Source: Notamacropus eugenii (Eukaryota; Chordata; Mammalia; Diprotodontia; Macropodidae). Taken from it: a DNA stretch of 64,000 nt. A program made the position numbers and the translations under genes. The notes beneath the pieces are model-generated. The model was not told the origin of the DNA. It searched no databases and saw only the letters and a list, made by a program, of their open reading frames with translations. The stretch spans positions 355,810,233-355,874,232 of the forward strand of contig NC_092875.1 in the NCBI RefSeq assembly GCF_028372415.1, given 5' to 3'. Numbering within the stretch: the stretch's first letter is position 1; the number at the start of each line of letters is the position of its first letter. Below, piece after piece: positions 44,361-56,389 of this stretch.

Positions 44361-45464
44361 ATGAACATTTGGACCACATTTTATCACATCTTATCACTCG
44401 CTGTCCCTTTTTAGATTTGGGAGAGCAGATTTTAATGTTCCTTTTACATAATATTAAGCCTTGGTATTCTTGAGACATCCTCCATGTCAAACCTTGTCAG
44501 TACAAATTAAGCCTCAGTATTTGTCATTGGAACTTATTCCCATTTTATCACTGCATCAGGGGTTATAACCACTAGTATGTCAGAATCTCAGTTGTCCATG
44601 CAATTCTAGAAGATTTACAAAAACTTAAGCATCTGCTGGATGTTTTCTTTACAAAGCAAAAAGTAAAAAAGAGAGAAAACTTTCACACTTCCTCTTCAAG
44701 TCACCAAATCTGTCTATAAAACACATTTGCCACTGGTTTATGCATGTTTTTATCTGGGAGGTATTTGGATGGTGGGTGGGAGTGTAGGGAATTACTTTGT
44801 CCACACAGATTCTGTTGGCTAAATAGGTCTGGGAAATCTGGAACAAAGTAAGCATCTGTGTAGTTTTCTTTTTTTGTATATGACTCACCTTGGTGGCAGA
44901 GATATTTACTTTGAAGTCATTGGATATCAACTGCTCTATTTTATAATTACCAACATTCGTTATAATTATTTTTTAAAATGAGAGCACTTTGATGAATAAA
45001 AATATGATAATATTGTTATTACAGGATGCTCTAGAATTCTACTCTGCCATTTAATTTACCTTATATTCAGCACATAAATGTCTTAATAGAGGAAGATGTT
45101 TGTTTTAGACTAAAATATCTTATTAGTCAACAAAAAGCATAATGTGACTAGAAAAGTAATTTTACTTCTGAGTCTTAGTTTTTTTCAGTATAAAATGAAG
45201 ATAATAATTCTACTACTTCTTTCAAGTATTGTTTGGTGAGCAAACTGCTTTGTAAATAATGAAATACCTCTTTGATGAACTGATAGTTCATACATATCCA
45301 GCCTTCTGTCATACATGAGTATTGACTATGTAACAAATTCTATGGAAGTATCTTGTTGTGGCAGGATCTATATGACTCCATAAACATAAGGAAATCCTAG
45401 TGAGGAAACCCCTCTTACAATGCCAGGCAGCACCTGATCTACATATGATAGTCTTAGATTTCTA
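44361..45464. other. Unassigned intergenic DNA
   Basis: About 1.1 kb with no recognised gene or repeat; a 93-codon minus-strand frame (44,649-44,930) has no recognisable motif. Confidence 0.4.
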
Positions 45465-45592
45465 CTTAGGACACTATGAGGTTAAATGTCTTTCTCAGTG
45501 CCACAACAGAATCCAGTCTTAAACACAAATCTTCCTAACTCAGAAGGTACCACTCTATCCAATATGTCACGCTGCCTATTAGAGAATTGGTT
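45465..45592 (-). mobile_element. MIR-like SINE, antisense
   Basis: 'AGGTTAAATGTCTTTCTCAG', 'TAAACACAAATCTTCCTAAC' and 'CACTCTATCCAATATGTCAC' with 'GCTGCC' fit an antisense tRNA-type SINE. Confidence 0.6.
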
Positions 45593-46536
45593 ACCTCTAC
45601 ATTTCTAGTAAGAGACTATTTTTATGAATAGTATCTCTCTGGAGGCAGAGCAAAGATGACAGAGAAAAGGCAGAGATTCTCCTGAGCTCTTTAAAATTCC
45701 CCTCCAAACAACTCAAAACAAATTCTGGAGCAGTGGAGGCCATAAAAGGACAGGGTGAAAATTTTTTCCAGTCCAAGAAATCTTGCAAAGTCAGTAGGAA
45801 AGATCACACTGGAGTGAGAGTGGAGCATTCCTCAGAGATGAGCACTCACAGGCCTTAGTAAAACACCTGTAGGCCTTGGCAATAACCAAGTCAATGGGGA
45901 CAGTAGTGTTTTCTGGAGTTCTCAGTCCACAAGCAGTAAGGGAGTCAGACAACTGATCAAAAGATTACAAGGATTCCTTTGCAAGCGCTAGATTCAGGAC
46001 TGTCTTTCATTACCCACACTTGGACCCAGGTTGCATTCCTGGGTCATGGTCCTGGATGGCAATCAGAGGATAAGGAGAAGCTCCAGCCCACCAAAGCTTG
46101 TAGCTACAGAAGAGCAGGGACCTTGATCACAGTTCCAGGGTACTCACAGACCAGGAGAGGAATCAACACAACTGAAAGCTTACAAACCCCCAGAACTATC
46201 TCTGAAAATAGCTACACAAAAAGCCTCAAGCTTGAGAGTCCCCCCTCTGCCCTAAGAGTTCAACTTTAATATAAAGTCAAAAGTCAAGAAATGGGCTGGA
46301 AAATTAAACAAGCAACAAAAAGAGAGCCTAATATAGGAAACTATTATGAAGACAGGGATGATCAAAATGCAAACTCAGAAGAAGAAAATAAAGTCAAAAC
46401 TTGCTATGTCAAAAGCCTCAGAAAAAAATATGAGTTGTTCTCAGTCCTGAAAAAGGATTCCTGGAAGAGCTCAAAAACATTTTTAAAATCAAATAAGAGA
46501 GATAAAGGAAAAACTGGGAAAAGAAATGACAATGAT

Positions 46537-46955
46537 TGTTAGGGCCCAGCTCTGGACCGTGGCCTCCTGTATGGAAAGTAGAGACACTTGGAGGTGTTAA
46601 CCTGCCTACGTGGCATGCTAGCTGGTCTAGCAAGCTATGAGGTACTGGGACCAACTCAGTAACAGGGTAGGCTCCGCCTACGGGGAGGAACATGGGAGGA
46701 GCTCGGGTGCCTAAAGATATACTGGAGCATTGAGGGGATCCCCGGGGGAAGTGAATGAACAATTAAAGAGTGGACTGCTGCCAACTCGGGTGTTCTGTCT
46801 AGTTATTCCCCTCCCCCACGGGAGGGACCAGGGACGCCTGAGGACTGACAAAGACGTAGATCTTGAGGTAAGATTCCAAGCGAAGCCCAGGGAGGGAAAG
46901 TTAGTGTAGGGAGCCCGGGAGATTTAAATTAGTGAAGAAAGCCCGGGACATTTCA
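46537..46955 (+). mobile_element. Solo LTR, GC- and CpG-rich
   Basis: The 419-bp block starts TGTTAGGGCC and ends ACATTTCA. It is flanked by AATGAT (46,531-46,536) and AATGCT (46,956-46,961), 5 of 6 matching, as for a 6-bp retroviral duplication. It interrupts the L1/HAL1 ORF1. An ATTAAA signal lies at 46,762-46,767, a weak TATA-like 'AAAGATATAC' at about 46,713, and downstream text 'CGGGTGTTCTGTCTAGTTAT' resembles R/U5. It is much richer in G+C and CpG than its surroundings. The end near 46,850 (ACTGACA) is an alternative U5 boundary. Confidence 0.65.
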
Positions 46956-47406
46956 AATGCTAAAATAAAATCATGAAAAATAGACTTAACAGCTTAGTAA
47001 AAGATGCACAAAATATTGAAGAAAATAACACCGTAAAAAACAGAATAGTTCAAATGGTAAAAGAGGTACAAAATCAAATGAGGACAATTCCTTAACAAGC
47101 AAAATTGGCCAAATGGTTAAAGATATAAAAAAGTTCACTAAAGAGAAAAAACTCATAAAAATGCAGAACTGAGCAAATAGAAAATGAGGTATGAAGGCTC
47201 ACTGAAGAAAATAATTCTTTAAAAATTAGAGTTGGACAAGTGGGAGACATCAACAATGAACAAAAATAGAACAAAATGTGAAATATCTTACTAAAAAAGA
47301 CTGACCTGGAAAGGATATCAAAAAGAGATAGTTTGAGAACTATTGAACTACTTGAAAGCCATGATAAAAAAAAAAAAAAAGCATAGACATCATTTTTCAA
47401 GAAATT

Positions 47407-49414
47407 ATTTTTTAATTTATTTTTTATTTGTTTTCAGTGTTCCACAATCACTACCATACAACCTAGATTTCTTCTTTCCCTCCCTCTTCCTCTCCTCCCA
47501 CCTCCCCCCTCCCTCCCTGAGACAGCATACAGTTTTATATAGGTTCTACACATACATTTCTATTAAATACATTTTCACCATAGTCATACTGTATAGAAGA
47601 ATTAAAATGAATGGGAGAAATCATATAACAAACCAAAAGGTAATACAAAAGAAAGTGATCTACTACAATCTTCAATTGAATTCCATGTTTTTTTCTCTGG
47701 ATGTGGAAGGCATTTTGCCTTAAGAGACCACTGGATATTTTTTAATTCCTTGAATTGCAATGAAGTTCTAAGTCTACCAGAAAAAATCATCACACACTGT
47801 GGTTGTTGCTGTGTACAAAGTTCTCCTGGTTCTCCTCCTTTTGCTCAGCATCAAATCATATAAGTCTGTCCAGACCTTTCTGAAGTCTTCCTGTTCATCA
47901 TATTTTATAGCACAATAGTATTCCATTACATTCATATACCATAATTTATTGACCATTCCCCAGTTGATGGATATCCCCTTGATTTCCAGATTTTGTCCAC
48001 CACAAAGAGTGCTGCTATAAATATTTTTGTACATGTGGGACCCTTTCCCATTTTTATGATCTCTTGGGGATACAGTCCTAGAAGTACTATTGCTGGGTCA
48101 AAGGGTATGGACCTTTATGTAGTCCTTTGGGCATAGTTCCAAATTGCTCTCCAGAATGGTTGGATCAGTTCACAGCTCCATTAACAAAGAATTAGTGTTG
48201 CAACTCTCCCACATCTTCTCCAGCATTTATCATCTTCCTTTTCTGTCATGTTATCCAATCTGATAGATGTGATGTGGTATCTCAGAGTTTTTTTTTAATT
48301 TACATTTCTCTAATCAATAGTGATTTAGAGAATTTTTTCATATGAATATATTTATCTTTAATTTTCTTACTCTGAAAACTGTCTGTTCATATCCTTTTGA
48401 CCATTTATCAACTAGGGAATGACTTGTATTCTTGTACATTTGATTCATTTCTCTATATATTTTAGAAATGAGGCCTTTATCACAGACACTAGATGCAAAA
48501 ATTCTTTCCAGTTTTCTGCTTCCCTCCTAATCTTGCTTGCATTGGATTTGATTGTGCAAAAACTTTTCAGTTTGATGTAATCAAAATTCTCTATTTTGCA
48601 CTTCATAATGCTTTCTATTTCTTCTTTAGTCAAAAATTCTTCCCTTCTACATAAATCTGATAAATACACTATTCCTTGCTCCACTAATTTGTGTATAGTG
48701 TCACTCTTTATACCCAGATCATGTATCCCTTTGGACTTTATTCTTGTGTATGGTGTCAGACATTGGTCTATGCCTACTTTCCATCACACTGTTATCCAGT
48801 TTTCCCAGCAATTTTTGTTGAACAGTGAGTTCTTATCCCAGAAGCTGGGGTCCTTGGGTTTATCAAACAGTAGCTGTGCTATATTCATCGTCTAGCCAGT
48901 ACCAAGTGGTTTTGATAATTGCTGCTTTATAATATAATTTGAGATCTTGTAGAGCTAAACCACCTTCCCTAGCATTTCATTAGTTTTCTTGCTATTCTGG
49001 ACCTTTTGTTCTTCCAGATGAATGTTGATATTATGTTTTCCAGCTCTAGAAAATATCTTATAATTTGATTGTTATGGCACTAAATATGTAAATTAATTTA
49101 GGTAAAATTGTTATTTTTATTGGCTCAGTCTACCCATGAGCAGCTGATGTTTTTCTACTTACTTAGATCTGACTTTATTTGTGTGAAAAGTGTTGTAATT
49201 GTGTCCATATAGTCCTGGGATTTGTTTTGGCAGGTAAACTCCCAAATATTTTATAGTGTCCACCCTAGCTTTAAAGGGGATTTCTCTTTTTATTTCTGGC
49301 TGTTAGCCTTTGTTAGTAATATATAGAAATGCAGATGTTTTGTGTGGGTTTATTTTGTAACCTACAACTTTGCCAAAGTTGTTTATTATTTCAAGTAGTA
49401 TTTTTTTTTTTATC
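47407..49414 (-). mobile_element. 5'-truncated L1 (3'UTR to reverse transcriptase end), antisense
   Basis: A 2.0-kb insertion flanked by the perfect 12-bp duplication TTTCAAGAAATT (47,395-47,406 and 49,415-49,426). It is among the least decayed L1 copies here. Minus-strand frames are 47,774-48,034 ('GQNLEIKGISINWGMVNKL', 'MEYYCAIKYDEQEDFRKVW') and 48,445-48,684 ('CRREEFLTKEEIESIMKCK'), both ORF2 C-terminal. The 5' end of the copy (right side) stops just after the RT domain. No endonuclease remains. Confidence 0.9.
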
Positions 49415-49699
49415 TTTCAAGAAATTGTTGAGGAAGCCTGCTGTTATATTCTAGAACTAGAGGATAAAATAGAAATTGAAAGAATCCACTAATCACCTCC
49501 TGAAAGACATCCCAAAGTGAAAACTTCGAGGAATATTATCCTGAGTTCCCACGTCAAGGAGAAAATATTGCAAGCAGCCAGAAAGAAACAATTCAGGTAT
49601 TATGAAGTCACAGGCAGGATTATACAAGGCTTAGCAACTCTTGACATACTTCCTAAAAGAAACCTTACAGTGATTTTAATATATTAAGTGTTCCTTTCT

Positions 49700-49862
49700 G
49701 TTATATTTAGTGAAGACAACATGGAGTGAGATCTGCATCCTTTTAAAACCCTGGTCAAGTCACTTAAACTCTCTGAGCCTCAACTGCTTCATCTTCCAAA
49801 TGAGAGATTGGAGCTGATGACTTCTTAGGGCCATTCTAACTTGAAATTGATGAGCCTATGAT
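49700..49862 (+). mobile_element. MIR/MIR3, sense
   Basis: 'GTCAAGTCACTTAAACTCTC', 'TGAGCCTCAACTGCTTCATC', 'AATGAGAGATTGGAGCTGAT' and 'GGGCCATTCTAACTTG' are in MIR3 order. Confidence 0.75.
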
Positions 49863-51444
49863 TTACTCAAATGAATTGAATAACTCAGAATAGCATAACA
49901 CAGGAAAATGTTTGTCAGTTTGAAACCTAGCCAGTAGATGCTGATTAGTTAAATTCTAGTAAAGATAGAAAAGAAGCATTCATCAGAAGGGGCAAGAGTA
50001 TACTTTAGATGGCCCAGAAATTTCTAGAGTTTTAGATTGTCATTGCTTTCTTTTCATGAAGATCATATACTTTCCTTTCATTTGTGGTTGTGTTCACATA
50101 CAGTTGATTGCAAGTAAATCAGGCAAATTTTAAAATACAGTGCAGGAGTTGTTTATTAAAAAAAAAACAAAAAGAAAAAAAACCTTACAATGAATTTCTT
50201 TAAAAAGAGTTGCAGCCTAATTTGTCTGCTTTGTAAATCTTGGTTTGTGAATGTTGGCTGTAATGAAAATAAACCATAATTATTAACCTTCAGCACAAAT
50301 CATAAAAACTAGACCAAGGTTCAGGATGCCAAGATTTACTGAAAAATTGGTTTGCTAGGTCTGACTCTCAAAACTTAGAGATAAATTTTGCAAAAAAAAA
50401 TTCAATAAATTAGATGAACATCCTTTGAGAAGTATGAAGTAAAAACAAATATTTTAGTGATTATCACTTTAAATGTTGGTAGAAGGTGTCCTTTAGACTC
50501 TTGGTCTACACTGCCTTATCTCTAGTCTTTAATTCCGAAGGACAGAAACACACAACTCCATGACGAAATATGGGTAAATGTAACCTTTTAACATTTACTG
50601 TGTCTACTACATACAAGGCACTGTGCTAGACAATGAAGGATTAGAAAGAGAGGGAGGGAATAGAAAAAAGCAGACAAAAAGACAGAGAGATTGAGACAAA
50701 GAGACATAATGCTACACAAACAAATTTGGTTATCTTTGGGAAGTTGTGGAATTTTGTAGAAATTTTAATGCAATTTAACAAATTATTTAAGAACCCACTT
50801 AGGTGTGGACAAGAATAGTTATGTTTTAAAGCTCATAACATTAATCTGAACTTAAATTCTACATAAATTCCTTTTGTTTCATGAAGAAGCCTGAAATAAT
50901 TCTATTTGTTATACTTTTTAAAAACTTATTCAATTTACAAAATGTATTCTCAAAGTGTTAGTGCGTACCAGCCTCTCAATCTGCCATTTTAAACTTATTC
51001 TGAGAATTTTTAACTGTGTGATCATAGAAGTTTGACCTCATGTTCTGATTCTCTATGGCCACTTCTGAGGTTGAATGTATTTTTAATAAAAACAGCATCT
51101 TCAGTGATTTTTCATATCCATAAGAATTAAATCTAGATAAAACAGTTAAGCAATTCCACTATCCCACTTGTAATTGCTTTCTCTCTCTATCTCTGCCTCT
51201 CTTTCTCTCTCTTTCCCTCTTCTGTCTTCTCCTCTCCTCTCCTTTTTCTATGTCTCATACACACACAAATGAGAATTATTGACTCAAAGTGAAAATTCTT
51301 TAACAAGCAAAGGAAGAACAATTAATCCCACGATCATTGTTTCTTTCAAATCAAACAAGACATTAGAAAAATGGATTACATTGAAGAAAAGCTTTTGTCA
51401 GGGCTATTCTGTGATGACTTGAAGGAAGGAAGAAATAAAACAAA
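49863..51444. other. Mostly unassigned DNA
   Basis: No gene recognised in 1.6 kb. An old repeat fragment is at 50,590-50,660 ('CTACTACATACAAGGCACTG'), and a pyrimidine-rich TC tract lies at 51,178-51,250. Confidence 0.45.
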
Positions 51445-51630
51445 TATTTATTAAGAGCCTATTATGTGTCAGGCACTACACTAAGTCCTATTTGAATATT
51501 ATCTCATTTGACCCTCACAATAACCCTGGGAGGCATCACAAGTACTTGAGTCCAGACTTGAGCTCAGATCTTCTTTACTCCAAGATGAACACTCTTATCT
51601 ACTGTTCTACTTAAGTGTCTCAATGACATT
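51445..51630 (-). mobile_element. MIR-like SINE, antisense
   Basis: 'TTATTAAGAGCCTATTATGT', 'GTCAGGCACTACACTAAGTC', 'ATTATCTCATTTGACCCTCA' and 'CAATAACCCTGGGAGGCATC' match an antisense MIR with adjoining old repeat. Confidence 0.7.
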
Positions 51631-52136
51631 TTTCATTACCAAATGATTCAGATAACAGCTCCATTCACAAGAAACACAAGCAAATACAAAGATGAAAGCG
51701 GTAGTGATTCCACAGTTACGTAAAGATAGTAGCAATGATTCCATACTTTTAATTTTTTTATACTTTGAAAAAGCACCTCTCTACTGATTATTATCATGAA
51801 TTCTGACAATCAAAAAATTGCCTGATATATTTTTTCTTCCTGTAGCATATTTATGTCTCAGAAATCATACTTCAAAATGCCTGGAGTGTTTCCCATAAGT
51901 CTGAAATCCTCTGCTTGCAGATCAATAATTGAGAAAGATATAATTCAGAAAAAAATGAAATGGTTTCTTTTCAATTTGCTCCCTGGATTTAATAAGATCT
52001 ATAGAACAAATTAATATGAATGTTTTTTCCTCATTGATGACAGAGGTTGTATGTATTTAATTTCCTGTATGTATCATCTAGCATTACATCTTTATAGGCA
52101 TGTGTACTTAACTGCTTCTCAGTGAAGCTATTTTGT

Positions 52137-52385
52137 GAATCACAGAATTTTAGAGCCAAAAGAGGGGCAACATAATCAGTGTCAGTGGAAAGAACAGTGG
52201 ATTAGAAACAAAAGACCTGAGTTCAAGTCCCACCTTTTCTACTTACTGCTTACGATGCTGCACAGGTCATTTATTCTCTCAGGACTTCAGTTACCTCATC
52301 CATAACCTGAAGGGGTAAGAATAAATGATCTGTAATATCTTTTCCACATCTAAATCCATCATCCCATTTTATGATTATATGAACT
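52137..52385 (+). mobile_element. MIR, sense
   Basis: 'AACAGTGGATTAGAAACAAA', 'AGACCTGAGTTCAAGTCCCA' (B box), 'AGGACTTCAGTTACCTCATC' and 'ATCTAAATCCATCATCCC' form a near-complete copy. Confidence 0.75.
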
Positions 52386-52559
52386 ACTCCAAATATCAGA
52401 AAATGATACCTACTTTTAGTTTGTGGGCCCTACAAAAACACAGATTGGTCCATGTATAACCTGCAGGCCATATTTTGCCAATCCCAGAATTAGCAGTGTA
52501 TGAGAGAGAAAAACTAATATTTATCAATGGAAAAATAAGATGCAAAAAGAAAAACAAAT

Positions 52560-53735
52560 TCCTGTAAAAACTGGTATATTCATGCAAAAATAATTACCAC
52601 ATTGGTCATATCCTACATCTTGACTCCAATATCACTTTAACAAGAAGTGGCTAACATGATTCACCATAATTCCTCTGGAATTGTAGTTGACCATCTCATT
52701 GATCAGAGTTCTAAAGAATTTCAAAGTTATTTATTTTTTACATTATTGCTATTGTATAAACTGCTCCTGATTCTGTTCACTTCACATTGCATTAATTCAA
52801 ACAAGTCTTCCAAGTTTCCCTGAAAACAGCTCTTTTGTCATTTTTAATACCATCATTTTCCATAATTTGTCCAAGCCATTCCCCAATCATTGAGCACTTC
52901 TCTACTTCTCAATTCCTTGCTATCATAAAAAGTTTTGCTACATATAATATATATATATGTATGTGTGTGTATATATATATATATTTGCATGTCTAGGTCC
53001 TTTTCCACTCACTTTGATTTCTTTGGGAATTTGACATAGTAGTAGTATCACTGGGTCAAAGCTGAATTTTTTAGTATAATTCAAAATTACTTTCCAGAAC
53101 ATCTGGATAAATCCTCAGTCCCAACCATATTGTGTCAATTGTTATTTTTCCCTTTTTGTCATCTTTCCCAAACTGATAAAAAAAAAAAAACAACAGAAAC
53201 TTCTAGGCAAACTGGAAAGCAGTCTAGAAGAGAAATCCTTCATACCAAAACAAGTTCCCCATATCAAAAACAGCTCCAAATGTATCCATGTCTTAAATAT
53301 AAAAAATGTCACATCACAAACATGTTAGGAAAACAAGGAAGAAATTCTCTTGTATATCTATGGATAGGGAAGAGTTTATGAACCAACAACAGAGAAGGAA
53401 GATTACGGAAAATAAAATGGATATTTTTATTATATTAGACAGATTTTGCACAAATAATACCAATTCAGTTAAATTAGAAAGAAAATAGTTAAGTGAGAAA
53501 TATATCCAACAACTTGCTCTCTAAAAGTTTTATTTCCAATACATATAAGGACATAATTCAAATTTGTACGAATAAGTGTTACTTCTCAACTGATAAGTAG
53601 TCACAAAATATAAAAAGGCAGTTTCTTCCTTAGGGAAGAAAGGAAAGTGATCAACAGCCATATGAAAAAATGAAAGGTAATAAATAATTAGAGATTATGC
53701 AAATCACTAAATTAGAGACATGCAAATTAATCCTT
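52560..53735 (-). mobile_element. L1 with twin-priming inversion
   Basis: 52,560-53,178 is antisense L1 3'UTR and ORF2 end ('AAGCCATTCCCCAATCATTG', 'TATCACTGGGTCAAAGCTGA', 'CTTTTTGTCATCTTTCCC'). After an A-run (53,178-53,190) the strand flips: 53,191-53,735 is sense ORF2 ('AGGGAAGAGTTTATGAACCA', 'TTAGAGACATGCAAATT'). In L1 coordinates the flipped part ends about 30 bases before the other begins, and the order at the junction is that expected for twin priming. The frame at 53,130-53,488 is an ORF2 relic. Confidence 0.75.
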
Positions 53736-53739
53736 ATTC

Positions 53740-54125
53740 ATTCTTCCTAATATCTCTTTTGTAAGGATCATTTCTTTTCCATTCCCACTACTACACTCTT
53801 TATCAGGCTGTTATCCTTATGCTTAGATAATTAGGAGAGTCTAAATTACTCTTCTTTCTCCAGTGTCTTTTCCTTCCTACTAATCCTTCACACAGCTAGT
53901 AAATTAATTTTTTAAATACTTCTCTGTACATATCACTTTCTGCATCAAAAAATCTTTAATGTTTTCCTGTTATCTACAGAATAAAGTCAAAATCTGGAAG
54001 TCATGGTCTTTCACAAACCTTTTGGATTCTTTTCAAGCCAGCATATAGGTAAGCATGTATTACGTGCCAGGTACTGTGCTAAGAGCTAAAATTTGCAAGA
54101 ATAAATATACCTGTGTATATGTGTG

Positions 54126-54161
<36 letters not shown>

Positions 54162-54815
54162 TATGTTGGTATGTGTATACACATATTTAGTTTCATTGAA
54201 GGAAATGTTAAATTTCAGTTAATGTTAGTACAGCTAAGGACATTATATTTTCCCCATGTAAGTTCAGGTTTCCCCTGAAATCTATCCATGGAACCCTTTT
54301 CTGGATTCTCATTTTAACAACCCCTACCTTACATGCACTTGTCCTTCCCCACATTAAGGACCATGTTTGTGCCATTTACCATTGCCTAGAATTCTCTTTC
54401 TCCTCACACTTGTTAGTCTTAGGCCCACTCTTCCTTCAAGGCTTCAGTGGGTTAGCTCATAAACATTTATTAATTGCCTCACAGAGGTCCATACTAAGGT
54501 GAAAGACAGTCTCAGTTGCCAAGGAACTCACAGCTTAATGGCTTCAGTTCAAGTTTGATCTTCTCCTTGAAGGATCATTTACCCATCTCAAAGTCCACTG
54601 ATTGCTTCTTCCTCTGAGTGACTTTAGCTTTTATTGTCTGTACATTTTATACTTAGCATATACTAAGCTGCATTGGTTTAGTGTGTATAGTCCACCTACT
54701 CACCTAGATCATGACTCCTTTCAAGACTACAGACATGATTTATGCACTTTCATATCATTTAGTGCTCACTCAATGTCTTAGATGTAACAGAAATACAATA
54801 AATATTTGTTTTTCT
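53740..54815 (+). mobile_element. L2 3' half
   Basis: 'AAAAAATCTTTAATGTTTTC', 'AAAGTCAAAATCTGGAAGTC', 'GCCATTTACCATTGCCTAGA', 'CACTCTTCCTTCAAGGCTTC' and 'CAATAAATATTTGTTTTTC' follow L2. Older repeat fragments (54,035-54,110, 54,430-54,540) and an (AC)n tract lie within. Confidence 0.65.
54129..54158. repeat. (AC)n microsatellite
   Basis: About 15 AC units flanked by GTAT/ATAC motifs. Confidence 0.95.
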
Positions 54816-54899
54816 ATAAATATAGCTATTGGGAAGCAAGAGCAACAGACAGGAATGGTGTCATATGACCACAACCAAAAGCATAATTTACTTTGACCC

Positions 54900-55230
54900 C
54901 CTTCATCTATTCACTTATTAGTTCCTAGTCTCTGCCAAGCACTATGTTAGGTTCTGGAGCTAGAAAGACAAAAATAAACAGACAAACATAGATAAAATAA
55001 AATTGAGTAAATAAATAGATAGATAAACGGATGAATGGATGGATGGATAAATGAATGGATGGAAGGATGGATGGATGGATGGATGGATGGATGGATGGAT
55101 GGATAAAATAGGTCTTGCCTAAAAAGGTCTTAAAGTATATTGGAGAAAAGAACATATACCCAGAAAAATAAATACAGAATATATCCCAAGTTGTATGGAG
55201 GGAGAACACTTGCAGCTACAGGATAAGGAT
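54900..55230. repeat. (GGAT)n array within an old repeat
   Basis: 55,010-55,106 is a GGAT-rich array with about nine perfect GGAT units at its end. It splits an old repeat with 'TCTGCCAAGCACTATGTTAG' before and 'GGTCTTAAAGTATATTGGAG' after. The His-Pro-Ser frame on the minus strand is an artefact. Confidence 0.75.
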
Positions 55231-56059
55231 GGTCTTTCTATAAGAGATGAAACTTTATTGATTTTTGAAGGCAACTACAGTGTCTAAGAGGTTGAGCTGT
55301 GTAGGAGTATATTATAGAACCCTGTGCAATACAGCTTATCATCTGAAGAATTCCAGTTTCAGTGATGGGTCTCAGCCAAAAATGAGAGAATTGATTGCTT
55401 ACAAGCAGGGCTGACGTTCAACAAAATGTCCAGTTACAGAAGGAATCAATATAATATAAAGATGAGTAAAATATTAGAGAGAATATTTACTTGAAGTCTT
55501 GGATCCCTTTTTTCTCATAGGAATTAGAATAATTTATGCATTTCTCATCTAAAGGTTCCTGTCTGATTACACAGAGGAAAACAAAGTCATTAAAGTTAAT
55601 TACTATGTTAATAGGCAAGAGATTGGAAACACTGAAGGTTGGATAGGTCCAAATTCTGTGTCACTTTCTCTTTAGTATGTAAATGTTCAAATTAATATGG
55701 ATTGCTAATCAACTTGCTTCCTAATCAAGGTGTAATCAAAATGCACAATTTATGAAAAACTTCATTTACTGTTATGGAATATATTCCTAAATGTAGCAAT
55801 ACACAGCTATGTGGTGATACTAATTGAGGGATATATGAAAAAAAGGCCTTATCTGGTTATCTACTCACTAACCAGTCTCACCAAGAATAACTGAACAGTA
55901 GATTGAAATTTAAAATAAATCAAATACTTTTTTATTAATTATTAGGTTGGTAATTATTTTTTAACATTTATAGCTTATAGGCATCAGCTATATCTATGTT
56001 TTAGGATTCTGAGTTTTTCTTGATTTTTTAATATCTCATCCAGCAAAAGTGTCCAAAAG
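55231..56059. other. Unassigned intergenic DNA
   Basis: No recognised feature. Confidence 0.45.
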
Positions 56060-56367
56060 ATTGCATATGGTGGCACATACTTATAATTGCTGTTAGTGGG
56101 GAGATTTGAGTCAAGTTGATTATGTAAGTTTGGGGGTTCTGAACTACAATAGCTAAAAACTCATGGGGTATCTGCATGAACTCTGGCACTGATATGGTAA
56201 GACTCCAGAAGTATGGAGCCACTACTTTATCTAAGGAGAGGTAGAAAGGTTTATGTTTGAAACAGAGTGGGTTGTGGATGCTGGGACAATGAGGAATGGT
56301 GTTGGGAATATGAATAGCTATGGTGCTTTTAGCCTTAGTGAGATAGAGAGATGTAGTCTAAAAAAAA
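56060..56367 (+). pseudogene. 7SL (SRP) RNA retropseudogene, sense
   Basis: 7SL is the RNA scaffold of the signal recognition particle. The block follows it from end to end: 'GCATATGGTGGCACATACTT' (5' Alu-type domain), 'GGGGGTTCTGAACTACAATA', 'CACTGATATGGTAAGACTCC', 'TATCTAAGGAGAGGTAGAAA' (S domain), 'GAATAGCTATGGTGCTTTTA', and 'GTGAGATAGAGAGATGTAGTCT'-like 3' text. An A-run (56,360-56,367) marks L1-type retroposition. Many substitutions and a deletion in the first third make it inactive. Marsupials lack 7SL-derived SINEs, so it is a direct 7SL copy. Confidence 0.7.
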
Positions 56368-56389
56368 TCAAGAAAGTATTATTTTTTTA

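Larger units (their letters stand above)
45638..49650 (+). mobile_element. L1/HAL1 5'UTR and ORF1 element, split by two insertions
   Basis: The element has three exposed parts. 45,638-46,536 is 5'UTR ('GAGCAAAGATGACAGAGAAA') and the start of ORF1 (46,291-46,530, 'GNYYEDRDDQNANSEEENK'). 46,956-47,406 is the ORF1 coiled-coil region ('AAAATTAGAGTTGGACAAGT'). 49,427-49,650 is the region after the RRM ('GAAATTGAAAGAATCCAC', 'ATATTGCAAGCAGCCAGAAA'). The breaks are a solo LTR (46,537-46,955) and an antisense L1 (47,407-49,414). The 3' end is lost near 49,650. ORF1 is broken by frameshifts. Confidence 0.75.

Noticed and set aside
55010-55106. Regular repeat array that could suggest CRISPR
   Set aside because: Units are contiguous GGAT with no spacers, in a eukaryotic genome; a simple tandem repeat.
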